Shown here piece after piece: positions 56,090 through 64,000 of a stretch of DNA of 64,000 bases (positions are counted from its first letter, which is position 1; the number at the start of each line of letters is the position of its first letter). The stretch spans positions 23,673,935 through 23,737,934 of the forward strand of contig OZ038378.1 in assembly GCA_964036045.1 (NCBI GenBank), read 5' to 3'. Origin of the DNA: Eutreptiella sp. 'Long Island Sound 2002'. Its lineage: Eukaryota; Euglenozoa; Euglenophyceae; Eutreptiales; Eutreptiaceae. The notes beneath the pieces were generated by a model. That model made no database searches and was not told where the DNA came from. It saw only the letters and a list, made by a program, of their open reading frames with translations. Both the position numbers and the translations under genes were made by a program.

Positions 56090-57460
56090 TCAGGTATGAC
56101 AAGAAATTTGCAATACTTGTCCACCGTGGATATGGACCACAAAAGGTGCAAAAATGGGCCGAAAACACCTCAAATCTACATTGTTCAACCCACTCCTGTG
56201 CACATAGTATCATATTTCATTTATTACCTAGCATTCAAATACTTATAATACCATCTTATGCCCCAAACATGTGTGTGGACGGTGATAGGTGATCAAAACC
56301 CTACCTATGAACCATATGGATATGGGCCACAAATGGTGCAAAAACGGGCCAAAAACACCTCAAAACTACATTGTTCATCCCATGCTTGTGCCCGTAGTAT
56401 CATATTTTATTTCTTACCCAGCATTCAAATACTTATAATACCATCCTATGCCCCAAACATGTGTGTGGACGGTGATAGGTGATCAAAACCCTACCTATGA
56501 ACCATATGGATATGGAGCGCAAAAGGTGCAAAAACGGGCCAAAAACACCTCAAATCTACATCGTTCATCCCATTCTTATCCCCGTAGTATCAGAGTTTAT
56601 GTAGTTCTTATCATTCAAATTCATACAATACCAACCCAAGCCCCAAACATGTGTGTGGACGGTGATAGGTGATCAAAACCCTACCTATGAACCATATGGA
56701 TATTGGACCACAAATGGTGCCAAATAGGGCCAAAAACACCTCAAATGTTCATCGTTCATCCCATTCTTATGCACATACTATCATATTATATGTAGCACCT
56801 TTCATACAAATGCTTACAATAACAACCTAAGCCCCAAACATGTGTGTGTACGGTGATAGGCACGCAAAAACCCACCTATGAACCATATGGAAATGGACCA
56901 CAAACGGTGCAAAATAGGGCCAAAAACACCTCAAATCTACATCGTTCATCCCATTCTTATGCACATACTATCATATTTTATGTAGTTATTATCATTCAAA
57001 TGCATACAATACCAACCCAAGCCCCAAACATGTGTGTGGACGGTGATAGGTGATCAAAACCCTACCTATGAACCATATGGATTTTGGACCACAAACGGTG
57101 CAAAATAGGGCCAAAAACACCTCAAATGTTCATCGTTCGTCCCATTCTTATGCACATACTATCATATTATATGTAGCACCTATCATACAAATGCTTACAA
57201 TAACAACCTAAGCCCCAAACATGTGTGTGTACGGTGATAGGCACGCAAAAGCCTACCTATGAACCATATGGAAATGGACCACAAACGGTGCAAAATAGGG
57301 CCAAAAACACCTCAAATGTTCATCGTTCATCCCATTCTTATGCACATAGTATCATATTTTATGTAGTTCTTATCATTCAAATGCATACAATACCAACCCA
57401 AGCCCCAAACATGTGTGTGGACGGTGATAGGTGATCAAAACCCTACCTATGAACCATATG
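56090..57460 (+). repeat. Array C: about seven units of 190 bp
   Basis: CCCCAAACATGTGTGTG recurs at 56261, 56451, 56641, 56832, 57022, 57213 and 57403. Two subtypes (GGTGATAGGTGATC and GGTGATAGGCACGC) alternate in the last four units, making a 381-bp higher-order repeat. Regular short open frames across it follow from the repeat and are not coding. Confidence 0.88.
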
Positions 57461-57971
57461 GATATTGGGCCCCATGGTGCATGAGAAAGGGATGAGTAGC
57501 CTAGAATAAAGGCAAAACATCGCTTGTCATGTAGGCTTCTACCAATGGTGATGACAATTTGTTCATATATCACCTCTATACCACCTCTTCCAGCCCTGTA
57601 AGGCCCTCTACATGGCCTCCATAGACCCTAAAACCATGAAAAAGAGTGGTTTTTGGCTTGAAAAGTGTGAATTTCTCAAAATCTGTGCCTGCCAATCTGG
57701 ATTTTTTTAGGTCAGCAGCAAGGTATTCATCTCGGGGACACGCTCATGCCTTTACTTTGCTTCCAACTGCGAAAAAAAGTGGACTTTTTGGCGATTTTCT
57801 ATTGCGCACGGCGGTCGGGAATCTGAAACTCGCGTACGCGGCAGTTGTCGACAGTTGATCTGCGGCTCCAGCTCCAGCGACAGCATAATTTTGTTGAAAA
57901 TTTGAGAAAACACAAAAACAACAGTACTACTGTGTACCGATGATATCGCTCTTCTGAAAATGCATGACTTG
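57461..57971. other. Unique part of the insertion
   Basis: Single-copy sequence between array C and the right terminal repeat. No conserved frame. Confidence 0.5.
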
Positions 57972-58008
57972 GAATTTTGGGAAAAAACAGCTGCTAAAAT
58001 CATAGGTG
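57972..58008 (-). repeat. Right terminal inverted repeat
   Basis: 37 bp, perfect inverse of 54303-54339. Confidence 0.9.
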
Positions 58009-58605
58009 CCGGCGGACCGAGGGGGACAGGCCACACCCCAGGACCATGCAGTTCGCGACACCATCGAAATGCTGGGGCTCGTGGACCTGACGCCCAACCT
58101 CGAAGGCCAAAAATCCCACTTCCCCCCCCAAACAGATGCCGCCCCATCCCGCATCGGCGTATGCTATGGCGACCCCAACACCATCATCCGGGCGGAGGCC
58201 CGATATGGACCCCTCCCGCTGGGACCCACAGGCCATAGCCCCCTGCACATCTGCCTCACCATCCCCAACCTTCCCCCCAGCCCCCCAGGGGATGCAGACC
58301 AAGGCCTACCACCCCCCCTGAAGATGCCCCCACTGCATGACAAGCATGCCTGGTCCCAATATCACAGGGCCATAGACCGCGCCCGGCGCATCCAACCAGA
58401 CCCCACCGACCTACTCACAGCCATGTGCACGGCTGCCGTCGCCTGCGGCTTCCAGCAACACCCCCACACAGACGAGGACCAACCACCCACGGCCCTAGGG
58501 GACATGCTCCATGACCTCTGGCATGCGAAGCAACAACTGGCGACCCTCCTCCACACCAACACCCCCAAACCCGCCGCCAGATACACCACTGCAGGACGCA
58601 GATAG
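58009..58605 (+). pseudogene. APE-type endonuclease, C-terminal half, and linker
   Basis: The fold resumes with DTIEMLGLVDLTPN, then SRIGVCYGDP, matching the SRID motif with Gly for Asp, and GHSPLHICL, matching the (S)DH motif and holding the catalytic His. A linker toward the RT follows (HLRA-type helices, LHDLWHAKQQLATLL). The frame stops at 58603; reading continues after a one-base shift near 58590. Confidence 0.75.
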
Positions 58606-59650
58606 CCCACATCAGGGCAGACCTGCAGCTGTGGCACATCCACAGGCAACAGCGCATCGCCCAGGAACACGAACGGTATGCGCAACATGAACTCTCCTAC
58701 AAGGCCATCTGCCACCTCAACGACGCCATGACCGACAACGGCCACCGCACCATCACCACGGTCTGGCAGGAGGACGGCTCCCTCACCAACGACCCAGCCA
58801 CAGTGCTCCAAGCCAAACAAGACAGCTTCCTCCGGCAACACACGCCCAACCAAGACACACTGGACCCAGACACCCAGGCCAAAATCGACCGCCCCCCTCG
58901 GGTCTTCAACCACGCCCAGAGGAGGCAACTGGAAAAGCGCCCCTTCACCATCCACGAAGTCTGGAAGGCCATCCACAGTCTCCGGCAACACAAAATTCCA
59001 GGCTACGACGGCCTCCCTGCGGAGGCATACTACCACCTCCCCGCCCAGCTCCTCCGCATCCTCACCCACCGCCTCTGGGACATCGTCACGGGGCAGACCC
59101 CCCTGCCACCAGACTGGGCAAACGTTGTCCGCCCCCTCTACAAAAAAGGGGACTGGGCAAACCGGGACAACTGGCGCCCCATAGTCTGTGCAGTCACGGA
59201 GGTCAAAATCGTCTGGACCATCCTCCTACGCCGCATCCGCCCCCACCTAGACCCCCACATACCAGCCAGCCTCTGGGGGGCCATCCCAGGCCGGTCCCCA
59301 CACGAGGCCATCTTCCTCCAGGACACCATCGCCGAGATGGACCCGGTGGACCTCATCATCGCCTCCCTCGACGTCAAAGGAGCCTTCCCGAACACCCCCT
59401 GGCTCCTTCTAGAAGCGGTGTGGAAACGCCTAGGCCTCCCCTTCTACAAGTTCGCCTCCGGCTACATCCGCACCCGCAAATACGCGGTCCGCACTGGAGC
59501 AGGCCCGACCCCTTTCCTGGAGCCAGGCAGCGGGGTCCCCCAAGGAGGAGCAGAAGGCCCCTTCCTGTACCTTCTCGTGACGCTCCCCCTGGCCCTCGCA
59601 ATCGAGCAGGATTACCCGGCCTACGCACCCTACCACCCCCTTTCCCCCCC
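58606..59650 (+). pseudogene. Non-LTR reverse transcriptase, N-terminal part
   Basis: In the new frame AHIRADLQLWHIHRQQ and ELSYKAICHLNDAMT lead into the RT: PGYDGLPAEAYYHL, NWRPIVCAVTEVKIVW, IIASLDVKGAFPNTPW (first catalytic Asp) and GVPQGGAEGPFLYLL. A C-run at about 59637-59652 shifts the frame just before the active-site box, which is read in the next segment. Confidence 0.85.
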
Positions 59651-62600
59651 CTGGTGGGCTTCGCGGATGACACCAACCTCACGGTGGCGCACACCCGACA
59701 CGAACCCCATGCCCCGGACCCCGGGCCAACGGTCACCCAACAGGCCAATGACTTACTGGACGTGACCGTCTCCTACCTCTCCCACAACAACCTCATCGTC
59801 CACCCCACAAAATCAGTGGCCATGATCAAGGGGTCTCCCACACCCCCCACCCTAGGGCCAAAAGGGCCCCCCATGCAAGTCGTGACAACCACCACCCACC
59901 TGGGGGTAATCCAGGCCGCCAACCCTGAGGACGCCACCCTCCCTCCCAAGTTGCAATCACACCTCGCCCATCTCCCCAGATATGCATTCCCGACCACCAA
60001 GGCCCTCTCCCTGTCCCACCAGAGCCTGGCGTACTACCTCACCGGGGTCTTGAACGCCTCCATAGGCTTCCAAGCACTCCACCTGACACATCCCACCACC
60101 GCCCTCCAGCCGGCCACACGCGCCGTGACCAAGGCATGGGCAGCACACGGGGGCTGGCCCACCTCCATACCCACCCGCGCCATCCGAGCGGCATGGCTCC
60201 ACTATGGGGACGCCATAGGGGACGAGCTGAAAGCGGCCTACACCAGGCACACCGCCCTCCTCCTTCACCGCATGACCCACAACCACTCACCGGAGGTCCG
60301 CGAGGTCACCACAATCCGCCTCCAAGCCGCACAACGGGCCCGCAACACATGCCCGCGCTGGGTACTCCACCAGACGGGCATGCCCACCGACATGAACACG
60401 CGCCTGTGGAACCACCTGCAGCTTCTCCTCCCATCCCCACACCACGCCATACTCACCAACCACACGTGCCCAGAGGAAGGGCCTCTAGCGGTCCTCTGCG
60501 GGGACCTCCACCATCACCCCAAGGGCACCATCCACACCATAGACCTTGTCGGGGCCTCCATCACCGTAGTATACGTCAGCCTCCCCCAAATGCGGGTCCT
60601 GCACCACGGCGGGGCACACCACACCCCCTTTCTACAGCTTCTCGAACGGCCTCAATACCACCTCTTCCACCAGTACCTCAAGCAGACGGCACGAGCAGCG
60701 GGACACACTCTGCCAGGAAGCAAAGACATGCGAGCAGCCTACCGGTATTTCAAAAAGCAACACCCCCGACCCATCCCAGCAACACCGCCCTACGCACCCA
60801 CCGGCTCGAAACACGAACCCGTCCCCCCCGTGACGGGCCCAGTCCTACCACTAACCCTACTACTGGCCCCGAATGAAGCCAAACCCACGCAGACCACCTT
60901 CATCAACCACGGGGCAAAATGGCGCATACCGAATCACCACATGACCGCCCGAGACTTACCACGGGTCCCCCATGACTCCCAGAGCATGCCATGCACATGT
61001 TGGGCCTGTGACCCCGAGGCACCAACCACACCATGGCCCGTACTACGCCTCATAGCACGCCACCACACCCATTCCACAACCCACCTACCACCACAGGCCT
61101 ACGCATGGGTAGCCCCATGGTTCCACCGCACCGACACTAACCCCACCGTAGCGTGGAACATAGACCACGCGCCCAATTGGCTCTTCACCACTACACCCAC
61201 CTGGCCCCGCCCCGACCCGGCAGGGGTCGCCATCCGTTACAGCATGTACGAGCCAGGCAGAACGGGCAAGCACGAGCACCCCTACTATCCGCTCCAACAC
61301 TCCTGCCACACACCGGAGCACCGAACACAAACCCTCACATGCCACGAACTAAACGCAGACACAGCCTACATCCTCCACTACATCTACTCCTACCTCACAC
61401 AAGGACAGCCGGAGCAGGGACTCATAGCCATGTCCCCCCAAGCGAAACACATCATCTCCAAAGGAATAGGGGTGTACGCCACCCGCATCCTGCAGCCCAC
61501 AACCCCAGTAGCCCACCTCGCCACGGGCCTCGCCATATACGCCTACCTGCCCATGAACCCATGCCGCCTCCCACAACCATCACCGGCGGACCGGCTCTTC
61601 TTCACCGACGCCTCAGGCGTATCCGCCCTCACGCCCATCACCGGGGGGGCCACCCTGCAGCTAACCCACACCGGGGGACACTACCACATGGACCACCACA
61701 AGGGCCACACCACCTATGGGGCCTCCTCCCACGGGGAGCTAGGGGCCATGGCCGACGCCATCGCCGAGATCACGGCCCACCTACCCGCCCACCTCCCGCA
61801 CATCGTCCGGGTCTGGTTCGTGGTAGACGCCACTGTTGACACACACCTGCTCCTCCGCATAGCAAGGCAACAACTTCACAAAGCCACCGCGACGGGCCTC
61901 GGCAACCAGGCACTGCTGCTCTGGAAAGCCCTTCGCAGCCTTCCCCCCTACGTCCAACTCCACATCGTGAAACAAGAGTCCCACAGACACCAATACGGAA
62001 ATGGTAAGGTCGACAACCAGGCACTACACCAGCGCACAACGCACCTACCAACCCTCCAGATCCCTGACCTCGGCCGAAACCACACACACCTCCAACACAT
62101 ACCCCCCGTACCCGAGCCCCATCAGACCCCGGACTGGGTACCAGAGGACGCCCCCTATTCCTCCAACGACAGAGCATACCACTACCCCAACCCCATCCAA
62201 CATCTCGCCCGTGTGCTCGGCGACGCAGACAGGCGGGCGCACATGCAGGAGCTCCAGGACAGACTGCAAATCCCCCTCTACCACTCAGCACTGCGCCCAG
62301 CAAATGTCCCAGCCCACCTCCAAAAACGACGCATCCAGCTCCTCAGGGAGCAACTACCATTCCTCACCAGGGTCGCCAGATGGCTTGCCCGCAAGCACAT
62401 CCACGTCCCCGAGGAACACACCCGTTGCCCGTGCAACCACACCACCCCGGAGGACTGGGAACACTTCAACAAATGCCCCCTCCACACAGGCAGGGACACG
62501 CTAGTGGGCTGGTCCCCGGCGGAAACCCTACGACAACACGAAGGATGGCCAGCCCACAGCCACGCACACCAGGCCACTGAACACCTCTTCTGGGATCCGC

Positions 62601-62851
62601 GGGTCAAAGAAGCCACCATGAGAGGGGCGGTGACACAGGCCCTGCACCGACACCTCACCAAACACACGGAAAGCCCCATGGAGGCAGCAGCGCACCTCCA
62701 GCTAGAGGCAGTCCGCAGAGCAGCGGCCCAAATGGTACACCGCAAACACCTCCTGTTAACACACGCGGAGCAACTCACCGACCCCACCGCCAGGGAACAC
62801 ATGCAGCGTCTCATCCATTACCATGCCGTGCATGACCCGGACGTCCACTAA
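59640..62851 (+). pseudogene. RT active site, thumb, RNase H and zinc knuckle
   Basis: The frame opens with VGFADDTNLTVAHT, the intact FADD active site of the RT. After a long thumb and connection region, an RNase H domain starts near 61597: LFFTDASG (Asp), SSHGELGAMAD (Glu), FVVDATVDTHLL (Asp) and YGNGKVDNQ (last Asp). A knuckle CPCNHTTPEDWEHFNKC lies near 62428-62480, the usual C-terminal position. About 1,065 codons are open without a stop to TAA at 62849. Of the whole element this part is best preserved. Confidence 0.88.
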
Positions 62852-64000
62852 CCCACTCCGCGCCCCGCAGGCGCCCCCCATCTCCATCGGCAGGCCTCCA
62901 AGACACCACCACAGCGCCCCGAAGCCCATCTCTCACCAAAGAAGCCACTCGGCACCGCCCAGCACGGCCAAGCCCAACCAGGGCCAACCATACGTCGACG
63001 TAGACGCGCAAGACCCCGGTAACCCATCCAACCCACCCCCCCCGGACCCGGGGCAACCCCCCCCCACACCGGCCACCATCCGCGACCCCGACCTCCTCCG
63101 AGCAACGCTCCAAGGCAGGGCCCCGACCACCCCCCTGGGCTGGTACCGCCTAAACGAGGACTGGACCAAGCTCACCGTCAAAGCCCTCCAGGACCTGACC
63201 ACGCCAGGCAACGGCCTCCACGAGGCCATCGTAGACCTAGTACTCTGGCGAGCCCGCAAACACACCCAGGGCCAGCACGTCTGGATCCCCCCCATCGAGT
63301 GGGGCCAGGCCCTGACACACGACACCGTCATCAACGTCACGCGTAGAGGGACCGTACGCGCCGCCGGCCTCCGCACCCCAGACGACGACCCCCCCCCCCC
63401 ACCTACAGACAGTGACCACCCCCCGCCGGAAGTCTGGGTTACAGTCCTCGAGCGCGGGCACTACTACGTGATAGCCGCTACGGCTACATCCCTCGGCCCG
63501 CAATGGCTCGTCCAAGGGACAGACACCATGCTCGCCCCAGGGACCGCCCCACCGGGGGCAGTAGGGGACCCCACCACCCAGCACAGGGTCCTCAGGGGCG
63601 TTCTCCAGCCGGGGGACAAGCCCCCAGCCCGCGCCCCGGCCCAAATCACCTCAGGGAAGGCGGGCTACCACCTGCGATTGGCCATGCTGTGCCTGACCCA
63701 CTGGATCCAGCGCCGCTGGCTACCCACGGGGACCGTGCCCTGGATTTGGGCCATCCCCACCGCCCACACACAAATCGAGGCGGGCCCGGACACGCGGCCA
63801 AACCACCCCCCCAGACCGCAGCAATCCTCCACCTGCGGGTACCACGCCATCCACAGGGTCCTCAGCCGCGTGGGTCTTAGCCCAAAGCTAGCGTACTCCC
63901 TTCCCACCACTGACCAAGAGGTCCACCAGATACGCAAGCTAGTCTGCGAAATCCTTGCCGCAGCAGCAGAAGACGGCAAGCTTCTCCTCCAAACTGCCCA
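62823..64000 (+). CDS. Overlapping ORF with candidate cysteine protease, open at window end
   Basis: ATG codons at 62823 and 62832 lie inside the last codons of the preceding ORF, in the +1 phase, and the frame has no stop to 64000 (at least 389 codons from 62832). A Pro-rich N-terminal part leads to GWYRLNEDWTKLTVKAL and HVWIPPIEWGQAL. Then GHYYVIAAT (His codon 63459) and, 125 residues later, QQSSTCGYHAI (Cys codon 63834) give an H...Q..CG order like C48/Ulp1 peptidases. Spacing is longer than in Ulp1, and CGYHAI also resembles the Cys motif of OTU proteases, so the family is open. Cysteine proteases are known in some algal non-LTR elements. Confidence 0.55.
   Translation, partial: MPCMTRTSTNPLRAPQAPPISIGRPPRHHHSAPKPISHQRSHSAPPSTAKPNQGQPYVDVDAQDPGNPSNPPPPDPGQPPPTPATIRDPDLLRATLQGRAPTTPLGWYRLNEDWTKLTVKALQDLTTPGNGLHEAIVDLVLWRARKHTQGQHVWIPPIEWGQALTHDTVINVTRRGTVRAAGLRTPDDDPPPPPTDSDHPPPEVWVTVLERGHYYVIAATATSLGPQWLVQGTDTMLAPGTAPPGAVGDPTTQHRVLRGVLQPGDKPPARAPAQITSGKAGYHLRLAMLCLTHWIQRRWLPTGTVPWIWAIPTAHTQIEAGPDTRPNHPPRPQQSSTCGYHAIHRVLSRVGLSPKLAYSLPTTDQEVHQIRKLVCEILAAAAEDGKLLLQTA

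Larger units (their letters stand above)
54303..58008. mobile_element. 3.7-kb AT-rich insertion with perfect 37-bp terminal inverted repeats
   Basis: The left end (CACCTATGATTTTAGCAGCT...) is the exact reverse complement of the right end over 37 bp (54303-54339 and 57972-58008). It interrupts the endonuclease of the LINE-like element. No transposase-like frame is seen, so it is non-autonomous. Inside are tandem arrays of about 190 bp and poly-G runs. If the duplicated target is TA (54307-54308 and 58003-58004), it would fit a Tc1/mariner-type element with TIR TGATTTTAGC; however, the symmetrical CACC/GGTG flanks leave the exact edge open. Confidence 0.85.
49904..64000 (+). mobile_element. Very large LINE-like element (runs off the window)
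   Basis: A polyprotein frame from about 49904 to 62851 contains an ORF1-like region, APE-type endonuclease, RT, RNase H and a zinc knuckle in the order expected for a non-LTR element. An overlapping ORF then starts at 62823/62832 and is still open at 64000. Subtracting the 3.7-kb insertion, the polyprotein would be about 3,000 codons. It carries at least three in-frame stops and several frameshifts, mostly in C-runs. The 5' boundary is unclear and could extend into the A+C-rich repeats upstream. Confidence 0.75.

Noticed and set aside
55031-57460. CRISPR array or regular coding repeats in 190-bp units
   Set aside because: The whole 190-bp unit is repeated with no variable spacer, and the open frames are short and out of phase between units.
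60136-60876. 246-codon His/Pro-rich ORF
   Set aside because: It is in another phase of the long RT/RNase H frame and has a composition typical of a shadow frame in C-rich DNA.
63503-63880. 125-codon Arg/Pro-rich + strand ORF
   Set aside because: It lies in another phase within the longer open frame that carries the protease-like motifs.

Overview
This window looks like nuclear DNA of a microbial or algal eukaryote, almost entirely made of retrotransposons and their debris. The evidence is Ty3-type gag-pol elements with chromodomains, non-LTR (LINE-like) reverse transcriptases, a tRNA-headed SINE-like repeat, splice-site-like signals, poly-G and poly-C tracts, and no bacterial operon structure. 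A large, GC-rich green-algal genome is my best guess, with low confidence. I see no gene I would confidently call a host gene.

Layout. 0-0.94 kb: 3' end of a + strand Ty3-like element. 0.94-2.5 kb: two SINE-like copies facing each other around a 580-bp fragment of another Ty3 pol. 3.37-12.5 kb: old, 5'-truncated chromovirus on the - strand, with gag, protease, methyltransferase-like segment, RT, RNase H, integrase and chromodomain broken by stops and frameshifts. 12.51-12.61 kb: a third, truncated SINE copy. 12.6-16.7 kb: 5'-truncated LINE-like RT with RNase H and a zinc knuckle, followed by a short tyrosine-recombinase-like remnant. 18.0-19.1 kb: two ORFs of unknown family.

19.87-33.14 kb: a much younger and nearly complete Ty3 element with 2.43-kb LTRs, gag and a pol frame interrupted by only a few lesions. 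33.1-39.1 kb: a G-rich stretch, then - strand ORFs, including second copies of the two unknown ORFs in opposite orientation. 39.3-40.85 kb: a tandem repeat with a regular series of splice-acceptor and splice-donor-like sites. 41-49.9 kb: strongly A+C-rich + strand with about 39 copies of a short hairpin motif, a 1.67-kb tandem duplication and no conserved reading frame.

49.9-64 kb: a very large LINE-like polyprotein (about 3,000 codons after removing an insertion) with an APE endonuclease, RT, RNase H and zinc knuckle. An overlapping second ORF runs off the window end and has cysteine-protease-like residues. The endonuclease is split by a 3.7-kb AT-rich insertion (54.30-58.01 kb) with perfect terminal inverted repeats and internal arrays of about 190-bp repeats.

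The elements were recognised from conserved catalytic motifs read in the translated sequence. No database search was possible.
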